A stretch of DNA of 64,000 nt. It comes from an uncultured Odoribacter sp. (GTDB lineage: Bacteria > Bacteroidota > Bacteroidia > Bacteroidales > Marinifilaceae). Below the pieces are notes generated by a model. The model searched no databases. It was given only the letters and a program-made list of their open reading frames with translations, and had not been told where the DNA came from. Where the stretch lies: contig CAJTSF010000002.1 of NCBI GenBank assembly GCA_910578985.1, forward strand, positions 62,001-126,000. The letters are read 5' to 3'. Shown here piece by piece: positions 42,095 through 51,299 of the stretch. The position numbers and the translations under genes are program-made. The stretch's first letter is position 1, and every line of letters begins with the position of its first letter.

Positions 42095-43618
42095 TTAATC
42101 CACTTGTAATATCCATTTATACGTTTTTCCCGGCTCAAACCAAGCATCATACACCAGCATCATGTCGTCAGACAATGCCACTTGCCAATCCTCCCCGTTT
42201 TCCAAACGAGGATTGTTCAGCCGTTCCGGAAAAATAACGGCAAACGGTATCGTTCCGACAGTAGGCGGCTCTCCGGGCAACCCTTCGAAGGTTCTCAAGT
42301 GACTGCCTTCCAGGCGGAACACCGAAAAGTCCTCCTCCAACTCCAAAGTGACCACATACTTCTTGCCTTTACGCGCCGTCTTCACGGTGTAGGTCTTTTC
42401 CCCGGATTGAAAGCGCACATTCCATTTCGGGTCTCCGAAATAAGCCAGTAAATCCCGCTCCTGCCAGAAGCCGAGAATATTCCCGCGCGCTTCTTTCCCC
42501 ATCACCTGCTCCATGCGGGCATATATGCCGGAGATGTCGCTCATCGGGTCCCAGTTGAAATCATAACTCGCCTCCAACAGGCTCGGAGAGTAATCATGCA
42601 AGGTGTGCAATATGTGCTGCTGTCCCAAGAAATAAGCCTCCGCCATCGTGAAACGGCCGGGAGTAACGTTCCAGAACTTCAAGCCACCCCACACCGCCTG
42701 CCCCAACAATACCCGGTTGGCGGGGTAGCCCACCATGGAAGTGACATTCGGATGCCCCATCCATGCCAGGGCACAGCTCTTTTCGGGCCGGTCCACGTCG
42801 CAGCCGTAACATCCCGCTGCGATGTACACTTTCCGGTTGCCTGCCCAGTCCATCTTGCGATCCGAGGCGTCACGACGGGAAACCCGGTTGTTTTCAAACT
42901 TCACTTCTTCCGTCACGTGATGGAAAACACCATCCCGCGCATCAATCCGCTCATACAAAGAGTTGTCGGGCATGGACAATTGATAATTAGGAGCATAAGA
43001 TTCACACAACAGGAAATCGGGCTCCAGTTTCCGGTAGAGCTCGCTAAACTTTTTCACCTGTTTCTCCACCTCCCAATACTCCACCGCCACCGTGTCTTCA
43101 CGTTCCGTCTTTATTCCGGACTTCCCCCAAGCGACATACCCGAAGCGCTCCCAGTCCTCCTCGCTCAGTTCCACATGCCGCTGTGCCACCAATCCGCTGC
43201 GAATCTCCAGCGGCTCCTTTGCCCCGTTCACCATCTTCATCGCCATGTCCGCATCGAGCCCTGTGATAATCCCCCAGATGAAATCGGCGTAAATCGAAGG
43301 AGTCACCCGGCGCGACAAGGCGTGCATGCCGATGATGTAATCGCGGGTAATCCGCTCCGGCTTTTCCACCACCGCCACATAGCGGGGGCGCAATTGCCGT
43401 AACGCATCCAACGTTTCGCCGGGCGAGTCCGTGTAATACACAACCTCCGCGGCATGCAACTCCCGCAACGCTTCCACGACCTCTTTCCAGGCGTTGTCCT
43501 GCTCCACCGAACGGCTTGCCAACACCGCATACCCGCATCCATTCGTCTTGACAGACGGACGGTTGCCGGCAAACACGGTGCCGACAACCAACAAAAACAA
43601 CCAAAGAATATTGTTTCT
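42095..43618 (-). CDS. Secreted protein with C25/caspase-like look, unknown function
   Basis: I start at MRNNILWLFLLVVGTVFA (507 residues), a clean Sec signal; an ATG 18 bases upstream is also possible but overlaps the next gene. Residues 25-330 look like a caspase-type alpha/beta fold: YAVLASRSVEQDNAWKEVVEALRELHAAEVVYY, PRYVAVVEKPERITRDYI, SIYADFIWGIITGLDADMAM, then KVYIAAGCYGCDVD and SCALAWMGHPNVTSMVGYPA. The order resembles large secreted proteins of Planctomycetes/Verrucomicrobia and the C25 peptidases, from memory. The usual His before the Cys strand (SGH) seems replaced (LLCESYAP). The C-terminal 130 residues are beta-rich. Confidence 0.7.
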   Translation of the reverse strand, partial: RNNILWLFLLVVGTVFAGNRPSVKTNGCGYAVLASRSVEQDNAWKEVVEALRELHAAEVVYYTDSPGETLDALRQLRPRYVAVVEKPERITRDYIIGMHALSRRVTPSIYADFIWGIITGLDADMAMKMVNGAKEPLEIRSGLVAQRHVELSEEDWERFGYVAWGKSGIKTEREDTVAVEYWEVEKQVKKFSELYRKLEPDFLLCESYAPNYQLSMPDNSLYERIDARDGVFHHVTEEVKFENNRVSRRDASDRKMDWAGNRKVYIAAGCYGCDVDRPEKSCALAWMGHPNVTSMVGYPANRVLLGQAVWGGLKFWNVTPGRFTMAEAYFLGQQHILHTLHDYSPSLLEASYDFNWDPMSDISGIYARMEQVMGKEARGNILGFWQERDLLAYFGDPKWNVRFQSGEKTYTVKTARKGKKYVVTLELEEDFSVFRLEGSHLRTFEGLPGEPPTVGTIPFAVIFPERLNNPRLENGEDWQVALSDDMMLVYDAWFEPGKTYKWILQVD

Positions 43619-43625
43619 CATCTCT

Positions 43626-44150
43626 TTAAATTCCATTTAGTTCAGACAGCCGCTCCAAGGTCTTCGGATCGGAGGGACGCGTCATGTTGGCATCCACGAT
43701 TTTCCCTTTCTTATCCAACAAGATAAACCGGGGGATTCCGTCAATATGGTAGGCTTGCATGAAATCCTCTTTCCCTTCGGCATTCAACTGGATACCGCCC
43801 ATCTTCTTCTCCTTGACGGCTTTCAACCACACCTTCCGGCTCTCGTCCACCGAAATGCTCACGAAAACAATCTTCTTGCCGTGCATTTTCCGTTCCAATT
43901 CCTTCAAATGGGGAATTTCCATACAACAGGGTCCGCACCATGTCGCCCACACGTCAATGTACACGTACTTCCCCCTCAAATCTTTCAACGTGACCACCTT
44001 CCCGTTCACATCCCGATAGCGGAAATCAGGGGAATCCATCCCTGCCTTGAGGGTGTCCGCTTTCGTCCCCTCCGCACGCCCGGAGGCAAGGGCTTGTCCC
44101 CCGGAAAGACCGAGGAGGACAAGCACGAAAAATACATAAATTTTTGCCAT
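43626..44150 (-). CDS. TlpA-family thiol:disulfide protein, short form
   Basis: The 174-residue protein has a signal peptide (cleavage about ALASG, residue 23) and a complete TlpA/ResA fold: FRYRDVNGKVVTLKDLRGKYVYIDVWATWCGPCCMEIPHLKEL with Cys72 and Cys75. A cis-Pro loop (DGIPRFILLDKKGKIVDA) follows. It is 9 bases after the PKD-like gene and 7 before the C25-like one. Such proteins reduce cytochrome c apoproteins or other periplasmic thiols. Two thioredoxin-fold proteins in one SusCD locus suggest a thiol-rich substrate or partner. Confidence 0.92.
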   Translation of the reverse strand: MAKIYVFFVLVLLGLSGGQALASGRAEGTKADTLKAGMDSPDFRYRDVNGKVVTLKDLRGKYVYIDVWATWCGPCCMEIPHLKELERKMHGKKIVFVSISVDESRKVWLKAVKEKKMGGIQLNAEGKEDFMQAYHIDGIPRFILLDKKGKIVDANMTRPSDPKTLERLSELNGI

Positions 44151-44159
44151 CTGTTTTTT

Positions 44160-45680
44160 TTAATTTTTATCTTTATAGAATAATTTCACCGGTTTATCCG
44201 TCACCCCGACAAAACTGTTCACCAACTGGAGGTCTTTCGTCGAGTAGATATAGACACTTCCCTTCAAACCGGCTGCGGCTGCATCGTATGCGCCCACGTA
44301 CAGATATTCTCCGTCGGGACTTGCAGCCATACAGGCGATTTCTCCGGCTGGCAGGGCAACCCGGGTGGCTTGAGAGAAATCGCTCGTGTACCGCCAACGA
44401 TATATCGTACTGCCGTTGTTGTAAAAAATCACATTGTAGTTCCCGTTATATATCATTTCGGAGTTGATGTCCAATGCCAACGGGGCAGCAAGAGTATATT
44501 CCCGTTCTTGATATCCATCACCTTTGCTGAACACATCAAACCTGTTATCAAGAATATTCGTTATCGATTTATAAGTTGTAACCCACGCCTTATCGGAATT
44601 ATTTTTGGGCTTGCTGACCACCAACAGATTTCGATTGTTAGTGGGTCCTACCAATGTAAAATTGACAATCCGACGTCCTTGAAAGTCGCTTTCGGAATCC
44701 GTAATATTATTATTTGTATTTACATAACCTATCAATTTTTCATTTTCATTATCTGCCAAAATGGGAATCGACACGTTTCCTCCACCCCAATCATCCTTAT
44801 AAACACCCCGATAGCACTTTTCGCCTTTCATTTCCGTACCCCATGTCTCATTAATTAATCCCAAGTTATCCAAGTCAGAACACACGACTTGTCCGGCATC
44901 GGTCATGACAGCCATATATTGCCAGCACGGGACTATGGCAACCGGTTTTATATCCTTTATTATAATAGACAAATCTATTTTATCCAAGACCAATAGGGTA
45001 TTTTGCTCCAACTTATACATGGTTTGCTGGGATTCGGAAAGCACAAACACGGAATTTTTAGAATTTCCATAATCCATGATAACCATATCCCGCGCATCCA
45101 TCAATTCGTAATCGGGGTTTATCCTCGACCATGCGTCCTGCTCGAAATCTTCAGCCTTCGCTTGCAACAACTCGTTTGCTTCTCTATCCACAGAACAGAA
45201 TGTCAAACTTCCTTTTCCCGCTTCGTCCGAACTCAAGATCATCAACCCTCTCTCCATGCCTGCCTTGATTTCCAACGTCATGTAATGAAAGGTGCTGCCG
45301 AACTCGTTGGAAACCCGCAAACGCACTAAAAATTCCCCCACTCTGCCAAAAGAATATTCCACAACCTTTGAGTCCGAGATCAGAAATAACGAATCCATTA
45401 CCGGTTCTCCGTCATTATATTCTTTGATAAATCCCGCCTTCCATTCATACGACAACTCGTATCCCTCCAAAGTCTGTTCCGCCTCCGCCTCGAAATGCAC
45501 CGGCATCATCAATTCCGCCACTGCGAACTTCCCGTCCTCATCTACCCCCTCTCCCGACACTTTCGTGATCGTGATATTGGAGATTTCTTTTACAAACCCG
45601 GTCGTATCGTCGTGAATGCAGGAAACCATGCCTGCGGACACACCGAGCAATAACAGTAATACGTATAGATATTTTTTCAT
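44160..45680 (-). CDS. PKD-like family lipoprotein
   Basis: The 506-residue protein has a lipoprotein signal (LLLLLGVSAGMVSC, Cys21). Residues about 30-135 look like a PKD/Ig-type domain (ITITKVSGEGVDEDGKFAVAELMMPVHFEAEAEQTLEGYELSYEW ... VEYSFGRVGEFLVRLRVSNEFG). The rest (about 140-500) is beta-propeller-like, closing with ACMAASPDGEYLYVGAYDAA. It corresponds to the PKD-like family lipoprotein found beside SusCD/DUF4843 in Odoribacteraceae, from memory. It is probably a surface-exposed binding protein. It starts 12 bases after the DUF4843-like gene. Confidence 0.82.
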   Translation of the reverse strand: MKKYLYVLLLLLGVSAGMVSCIHDDTTGFVKEISNITITKVSGEGVDEDGKFAVAELMMPVHFEAEAEQTLEGYELSYEWKAGFIKEYNDGEPVMDSLFLISDSKVVEYSFGRVGEFLVRLRVSNEFGSTFHYMTLEIKAGMERGLMILSSDEAGKGSLTFCSVDREANELLQAKAEDFEQDAWSRINPDYELMDARDMVIMDYGNSKNSVFVLSESQQTMYKLEQNTLLVLDKIDLSIIIKDIKPVAIVPCWQYMAVMTDAGQVVCSDLDNLGLINETWGTEMKGEKCYRGVYKDDWGGGNVSIPILADNENEKLIGYVNTNNNITDSESDFQGRRIVNFTLVGPTNNRNLLVVSKPKNNSDKAWVTTYKSITNILDNRFDVFSKGDGYQEREYTLAAPLALDINSEMIYNGNYNVIFYNNGSTIYRWRYTSDFSQATRVALPAGEIACMAASPDGEYLYVGAYDAAAAGLKGSVYIYSTKDLQLVNSFVGVTDKPVKLFYKDKN

Positions 45681-45692
45681 GATATGTTCTAT

Positions 45693-46487
45693 TTAATTAT
45701 ATGGATCAGGCATTTGAAAATTTTCGGGACAATCTTCCGGATGAGCTTGCAAATAATCATACAAGGGCCGAGCTACAAATCTCCGAAGTAAATTATCATA
45801 AGGGGGATTCCATTGATATGGCTTAAAAAAAGGCTTGCTCCAATGTTTATTATAAATCACATCTTCGCAATCTCTTCCCAAATTCGGTTCAAAAAATGTC
45901 GTCCACACATAAGGATCGTTTTGCTCCACCTCGTGATAAAACTGCAAGAACAGTTGGTACAACCGAGGAGTCCAAGGCGACCCGAACATATATTGATTGC
46001 ATTTCCACCAATCAGGTTCTCCCGGTTTATACGGATTCAGGATAAAGCAAATCTGTGACATCATCACGGGACGGAAATTGTCATTTTCCACAATCCGAAA
46101 AACAAGCGACAAGGTATCCTCTTCCGAATAGGCGTAAGAAAAGTCCAGCCATCCGTATGTTTCATTCGCCGGAATGTAGCATGTATCCTCAAACGACAAC
46201 CTGTCGGCAGGTATCGTCGTCAGTGAATCCACCACTTCCACCTTGAAACGCCGATTGACATTCCGGGCAAAGCCGACAATATCCACCTTCTCTCGATGAG
46301 TTACCCACTTATCCAATGATTTTGTGTTAATAACAGTCGTATCGTTACGATCGGGAAGCAGACGCACTCCATCCTTCTGTTCGGCGTCGTACCATAAATA
46401 CTCCCGTTCACAACCACCCCACAAAGCAGAGCACGCCAGCAGGAGGCAACAAACCTTAAAAAGGTTCCATATCATATTTGTTTTCAT
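45693..46487 (-). CDS. DUF4843-like lipoprotein
   Basis: I take the start at MKTNMIWNLFKVCCLLLACSALWGGC (264 residues), a lipoprotein signal with Cys26; the frame is open 54 bases upstream into SusD. The pattern of the mature part (EREYLWYDAEQKDGVRLLPDRNDTTV ... FRVKVEVVDS-type and LSFEDTCYIPANETYGWLDFSY) is that of DUF4843, known only as a SusCD companion. Such proteins are surface lipoproteins of unknown ligand. It is 16 bases after the susD gene and 12 before the PKD-like gene. Confidence 0.8.
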   Translation of the reverse strand: MKTNMIWNLFKVCCLLLACSALWGGCEREYLWYDAEQKDGVRLLPDRNDTTVINTKSLDKWVTHREKVDIVGFARNVNRRFKVEVVDSLTTIPADRLSFEDTCYIPANETYGWLDFSYAYSEEDTLSLVFRIVENDNFRPVMMSQICFILNPYKPGEPDWWKCNQYMFGSPWTPRLYQLFLQFYHEVEQNDPYVWTTFFEPNLGRDCEDVIYNKHWSKPFFKPYQWNPPYDNLLRRFVARPLYDYLQAHPEDCPENFQMPDPYN

Positions 46488-46503
46488 ATTCTGTCCCATT
46501 AAA

Positions 46504-47925
46504 TTACATGGTAAAATCTTCTCTAAACTCAAACTCATCATCCGGAATCAGCAATTGCCACTTATCTTCGGTCATGATGATTTCTTCACCATTATACACG
46601 GCAACCACTTTTTCCGGATGCCTGCGCTTCATGAGAAACCAAACCTGTCCTTCCTGCACCAATTCCCTTCTCCATTCCTTTTCAATGCCCTCCAACGTCA
46701 GCGCGTCATTAAACTGATCCAATCCTCGGGAACGTGCCAGTTCATCCAAATATTTCCGGGCAGTTTCCGGTTCGTTTTCCAAAGCGGCTTCCGCGGCAAT
46801 CAGGTACATCTCCGGCACACGAATCTGATTGACTCCTTCCAACCCCGCCGGCTTCTCGTCCGATATTTTCAATTCCACAGGATCGAGAAGCTTGACACTC
46901 CGGTCACCCCACATTCCAGAAAGCGACCTGAACCACTCCTTTCGCCAGTCCGTTGTTCCATCCGAAGTGGCATAAAGGGCTGACTGTGAGTAGTGAGGGT
47001 CAAGTTGATTGGTACCCTCCTCCACATAACGGGAATGCAATGTCGTGTACAAGTTTTTGTTGGACAATCCCCAAATGCCTTCCGTTTCAGCAACCACCCC
47101 CGCCGTAACAAAACGGGCATCTTTCGGCTCTTTGATTAAAGGAAATTTCTCGGATTCGATCACCACACGCGCATACTGCCCCGCTTTTTCCAAGTCGCCC
47201 GGTTCCCCGCGCATGAAATACACCCGCGCCAGGGTAGCCTGCACGGCATACCAATTGAAATGGATCTCCCGATTCCGGCACATGATGTATTCGTGCGTCC
47301 TCACCCGGGGCAAGGTCAAGAGGGTATCGTCCTGCCGCAGCAACTGCTCCGCTTCCGTCAAATCGGCGATGATGAAATCGTAACACTCCTTTACTGTCGA
47401 AAAAGAGGTCACCGATGAACCGAAACGGGTCACATAAGGAATGCCACGCTCACTCATCTTTACGGGTGCATACATCCGGAGCAGGTCGAAATGCAGGTAA
47501 GCCCGCAATCCCAAAGCCTCTCCCCGATAAAGATTTTCAAACCGGAGTTCCTTGCCTTCGTAAGCATCCAGATTATCCAGGAAGTTGTTGATGTCACTGA
47601 TTGAGCGATACATGCCTTTCCAAATGTCATTTTGGAATGACCTCATGTCCGGAACACTGAATTCGTATTTCAGCATATTGTATAGCGAAGTATTATAAGG
47701 TGTGTAAAACTGCGCCAACAAATCCAACCGATAGGCTACCTCTGCCCCGTATAGTCCCGATTTTGCCAATCCGGAATATATCCCGTACAGCGCATCTTCC
47801 ACACCTTCCCGATCGGTAAATAATTCTTTTTCCAACACCTGCGACTTGTCCCTTGAGGTGAGGAAATCATCGCATCCCCCCCACAGGAGAGCTGCCCATA
47901 TCCATAATATTGCTAATTTTTTCAT
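46504..47925 (-). CDS. SusD/RagB-type lipoprotein (leftward system)
   Basis: The 473-residue protein has a lipoprotein signal (ALLWGGCDDFL, Cys18) and the SusD fold: FTDREGVEDALYGIYSGL, SDINNFLDNLDAYEGKELRFENLYRGEALGLRAYLHFDLLRMY, and a C-terminal region with RVPEMYLIAAEAAL and LDELARSRG. It caps the SusC transporter at the cell surface and binds the ligand. It lies 13 bases after the SusC stop. The ligand class cannot be read off the sequence. Confidence 0.95.
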   Translation of the reverse strand: MKKLAILWIWAALLWGGCDDFLTSRDKSQVLEKELFTDREGVEDALYGIYSGLAKSGLYGAEVAYRLDLLAQFYTPYNTSLYNMLKYEFSVPDMRSFQNDIWKGMYRSISDINNFLDNLDAYEGKELRFENLYRGEALGLRAYLHFDLLRMYAPVKMSERGIPYVTRFGSSVTSFSTVKECYDFIIADLTEAEQLLRQDDTLLTLPRVRTHEYIMCRNREIHFNWYAVQATLARVYFMRGEPGDLEKAGQYARVVIESEKFPLIKEPKDARFVTAGVVAETEGIWGLSNKNLYTTLHSRYVEEGTNQLDPHYSQSALYATSDGTTDWRKEWFRSLSGMWGDRSVKLLDPVELKISDEKPAGLEGVNQIRVPEMYLIAAEAALENEPETARKYLDELARSRGLDQFNDALTLEGIEKEWRRELVQEGQVWFLMKRRHPEKVVAVYNGEEIIMTEDKWQLLIPDDEFEFREDFTM

Positions 47926-47938
47926 CGTATTGTCTGTT

Positions 47939-50900
47939 TTAGAATGTCGGACTAATGGTAAAATTATACCCTCTCATGTAAGGATAGCTGGTACCGCGCT
48001 CATATTTCACCGTGCTCAAACGGGCAATGTCACTGAAGCCTATACCTAATCCCAGGCGTCTCAAACCGATTTTTTTCAACCAATCGCCTTCCAGATTGTA
48101 AGAAATATTGATTGCAGAGAGATGCAATTCGTTGTTGCGCTCCACAAACCGCTCCGTATGTCCGGACGAGGGCCATTGTACGCTCGGATACATGACGTAG
48201 TCATTCACCTTCTTCCAACGCTCCGTGAATGCCCGCCGGTCCACATTATCTTCAATAGAAATATTCTCTATTTTGCCCGCCCGCGTGGTGTTGTAGATGT
48301 CTCCCCCGAACGTGTAAGACATCCCGACAAACACCGTGAGATCTTTCCACCGGATACCGGTCGAAAGTGCGCCCTGCATGATGGGGGTCGTGTTCCCCAG
48401 CGCCACTTTGTCCTTCGGGTCGAAAGTGAAAGTATAAGTACCGTCCTTTTTGATGTAAATCTCTCTTCCGGATGCCGGGTCGATTCCGGCGGAACGCACG
48501 GCATAAATGGAGGTGGCAGACTCACCCTCCTCCAATTGAATCTTCGGGGAGCTTGTGTTGTCATCTCGATTCGCATCGTTCAAATTCTTCAAGGAATTAC
48601 TGATTTTCAAGATTTTGTTCACCGTATGGCTTGTCGTGGCGCTTAATGTCCAACTCCAGTCAGGGGTACTGATGACGGTACCTGAAACAGCAATCTCATA
48701 TCCCCGGTTGCTGCTCTCTCCCAGGTTATATTTCACCTTATCATATCCGGTGGAAGGAGTCACCGCTACATCCATCAGCAAGTCTTTGGAAATCTCTTTG
48801 TAAAAATCGACATTCACGCCCAAACGACCTTCGAACAGATCGATATTCACACCGCCGTTCAATTTCAGGGTGCGTTGCGATTTCAATTTATCGTTTCCCA
48901 TTGCCGAGGGCAAAGCTCCCAGGTAATCGTCATACGCATCTCCGTATGTGTAGATGGTCTGTGCCAGCACGCCTCCGAAATTATTACTTCCCACATATCC
49001 CGCACTTGCCCTGAAACGGAAACTCTCCACCCATTCCAGATTGGCGATGAAGTTCTCGTTGTGAAGGTTCCAACCGATACCCGCAGACCAATAGGGAGAC
49101 CAACGCCGGTCTTTGGAAATGACGGAGTTGCCTGAAGTACGATAGGAGAAATCCACAAAATACCGGTCTTTCAGAATAAAGTTGGCATTGGCAAAATAAG
49201 CTACTGTCGCTCCATAGAATTCAGAGCCGGAGGGTCTGCCTTCATCGGGATAACGCTGTGCAAAGTTCAGGTCGTCCAAACGGTCTTTTGTAAATCCGAC
49301 ACCTTTGAAAGCAAAAGAGCTTCCTCCATTCTGCGACACATCGGCTCCTCCGTGGAGGCTCAATATGGTGCCGTCCTCATCTAAGGAAAGGCTGTAGTTG
49401 AGCACGCCGGACAAAGCCCAGGAGTAATCATTGCCTCCACTCAGGTCATAAGACCCTCTTTCATCCTCCTTGACTCCTGCACGCGCAAAACGGCTATCGT
49501 CCGGAGAGACATATACGTCCGACTGGCGGTTTGACATAGAGTAGTTGGCATTTCCGGTGAAATATAACCCTTTCACAATATCCCACCTCAGATTCAAGCT
49601 GTTGGTGAAACTCTTGCTCTCCGCAACACTGAAACTGCTTAACGTGGCATTGTAAATCGGATTGAGTTTGTCATACGACAATAATTTCACCCATTCCCCG
49701 TCTTCATTTACAGGCGAATCGTAGGGATTGACAGACACCCAATCGCTGTAATTTCCGTAAGGCGAATCTTTGGAATTGTTCTTGTAGAAATCGGAACGGA
49801 AACTCACTGTCAGTTTGTTATTCAAATGATAGGAGAAATAGAAGCCCAAACCCAAATTACGGCGGTAGTCCTTTTTCATGACACCCCGGTCATCCGAGTA
49901 GTTGGCGCTAATCCCGTAGTCCATGCCACTCCCCCGTCCGGTGATGCTCAGAGAATGGGAGTGCGACCAAGAGTTGCGCAACGGGATGGATTTCCAGTCA
50001 GTGTTCACACCGGCATTGATTCGTTTTAATTTTTCATTATACAGTTCGTCGAATGCACCCGTCGGGCTATCGTATTTTCCGTACAGGCGCTCCAACTCCA
50101 GTTTTTCCCACGGAGAACAGAGGTTGAAAGAAGAAACATCCGGAAAACCGACATTAGGAACGAAGTTGTAACGCACCCTCAATTTGCTTTCCATCACCCG
50201 CTTTCTCACCACGACGATTACACCGTTGGCAGCCTTCTCCCCGTACATCGCCGTAGCGGAAGCATCCTTCAGGACATCTACACGGTCGATATCGAACATA
50301 TCAAGGTCATACAACTGTTGCAGGCTGATTTCCACCCCGTCCATGATAATCAAAGGACGGTTCAATCCCGACTCCATATTCTCACTGTCGAGCGAGTTCA
50401 TACCGCGGAGGATAATCTCCGGTACTTTGTTCGGATTCGAGCCGTTGGCGTTGTCTTCCACAATCCGCAAACCCGGCACCGAAAAAGCCAATGCCTTGAT
50501 CATATTGGTTTTCGATACTTCAAGCAGTTGGTCTCCCTTGATGGTAGTCACCGCTCCCGTATAACTGTTACGGTTTTGCGTAAAATAGCCGTTCACTACG
50601 ACTTCATCCATTTCGTTCACCTCCTCTTCCATCTCGAAATGGAGTTCCTTTCCGGGCACAATCGCCATCCTGACCTCTTTCATTCCGATGAAAGAGGCCA
50701 CCAGTACCAAGCCTTTACGCTCTGGCACGGTCATCTCATAGCGTCCGTCCTGATTCGTGGTAACCCCCAAAGAGGTTCCTTCGAGCCGGATGGTCACACC
50801 GGGTAGCGGTTCGCCCTTCATGTCCGTTACCCTCCCTTTCACCACCATTCGCTTCAAATTGTCTTGTTCCTGCATCTGCTCTGCCAACGATTCCCACCAG

Positions 50901-50998
50901 GCCAAACTCCCCCGCTCCGATGCCATTGCACTGCTGCAAACAATAAAGATGAAAAACAATGGCAAACTTGCTGTCAGCAATAATCGCTTTCTTTTCAT
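47939..50998 (-). CDS. SusC/RagA TonB-linked outer-membrane protein (leftward system)
   Basis: The 1019-residue protein has a signal peptide (to about ASE, residue 27), a carboxypeptidase-regulatory domain (about 55-135, VVKGRVTDMKGEPLPGVTIRLEGTSLGVTTNQDGRYEM), a TonB-box-like segment MDEVVVNGYF, a plug (about 135-255, SMEVLKDASATAMYGEKAANGVIVVV-type) and a barrel ending in a typical aromatic C-terminus (FTISPTF). No STN domain is visible, so a FecR/sigma pair is not expected. It is the first gene of the leftward seven-gene run. Its promoter must lie in the 51.0-51.3 kb gap. Confidence 0.96.
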   Translation of the reverse strand: MKRKRLLLTASLPLFFIFIVCSSAMASERGSLAWWESLAEQMQEQDNLKRMVVKGRVTDMKGEPLPGVTIRLEGTSLGVTTNQDGRYEMTVPERKGLVLVASFIGMKEVRMAIVPGKELHFEMEEEVNEMDEVVVNGYFTQNRNSYTGAVTTIKGDQLLEVSKTNMIKALAFSVPGLRIVEDNANGSNPNKVPEIILRGMNSLDSENMESGLNRPLIIMDGVEISLQQLYDLDMFDIDRVDVLKDASATAMYGEKAANGVIVVVRKRVMESKLRVRYNFVPNVGFPDVSSFNLCSPWEKLELERLYGKYDSPTGAFDELYNEKLKRINAGVNTDWKSIPLRNSWSHSHSLSITGRGSGMDYGISANYSDDRGVMKKDYRRNLGLGFYFSYHLNNKLTVSFRSDFYKNNSKDSPYGNYSDWVSVNPYDSPVNEDGEWVKLLSYDKLNPIYNATLSSFSVAESKSFTNSLNLRWDIVKGLYFTGNANYSMSNRQSDVYVSPDDSRFARAGVKEDERGSYDLSGGNDYSWALSGVLNYSLSLDEDGTILSLHGGADVSQNGGSSFAFKGVGFTKDRLDDLNFAQRYPDEGRPSGSEFYGATVAYFANANFILKDRYFVDFSYRTSGNSVISKDRRWSPYWSAGIGWNLHNENFIANLEWVESFRFRASAGYVGSNNFGGVLAQTIYTYGDAYDDYLGALPSAMGNDKLKSQRTLKLNGGVNIDLFEGRLGVNVDFYKEISKDLLMDVAVTPSTGYDKVKYNLGESSNRGYEIAVSGTVISTPDWSWTLSATTSHTVNKILKISNSLKNLNDANRDDNTSSPKIQLEEGESATSIYAVRSAGIDPASGREIYIKKDGTYTFTFDPKDKVALGNTTPIMQGALSTGIRWKDLTVFVGMSYTFGGDIYNTTRAGKIENISIEDNVDRRAFTERWKKVNDYVMYPSVQWPSSGHTERFVERNNELHLSAINISYNLEGDWLKKIGLRRLGLGIGFSDIARLSTVKYERGTSYPYMRGYNFTISPTF

Positions 50999-51299
50999 AA
51001 TCCTTTATGATTAAATTAATAAAACTAAGTATCGCTGCAAAAGTATATTAAAATTATATATTAATTATAATCTCAAATGTTAAATCTCACCCTAACCATT
51101 CAAATAATGCATAAATATCAGATACACAAGAATAATTTTTCTTGCTTTATGTGGAATATTTCTACAAGTGTAGAAACATTCCACACCTCGATTCTACGAG
51201 TGATTTTTATAAAACATTATGAATCAGTATTGTTTTTCAAAAACCAAAATTCGGCACACATTTCGCTTTATTGACCTCATGTGTGAAATTATTTCATTT
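50999..51299. promoter_or_regulatory. Divergent intergenic region between two SusC genes
   Basis: The 301-base gap is AT-rich and carries the promoters of both systems. For the leftward SusC a TACTTTTG box (minus strand, 51038-51045) fits TAnnTTTG, 40 bases from its ATG, with no clear -33 partner. No such box is clear for the rightward SusC. The gap also holds a 36-base palindrome, listed separately. No ORF or RNA gene is recognised. Confidence 0.6.
51150..51185. promoter_or_regulatory. 36-base near-perfect palindrome, possible operator
   Basis: Arms TGTGGAATATTTCTACA (51150-51166) and TGTAGAAACATTCCACA (51169-51185) match at 16 of 17 positions around AG. The centre reads TACA-AG-TGTA, the form of BlaI/MecI/CopY-type operators (TACAnnTGTA). 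A further half-site TTCTACGAGTG (51192-51202) repeats TTCTACAAGTG (51160-51170), 32 bases apart, close to three helical turns. It lies midway between the two SusC starts. The regulator is not encoded in the window. Confidence 0.55.
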
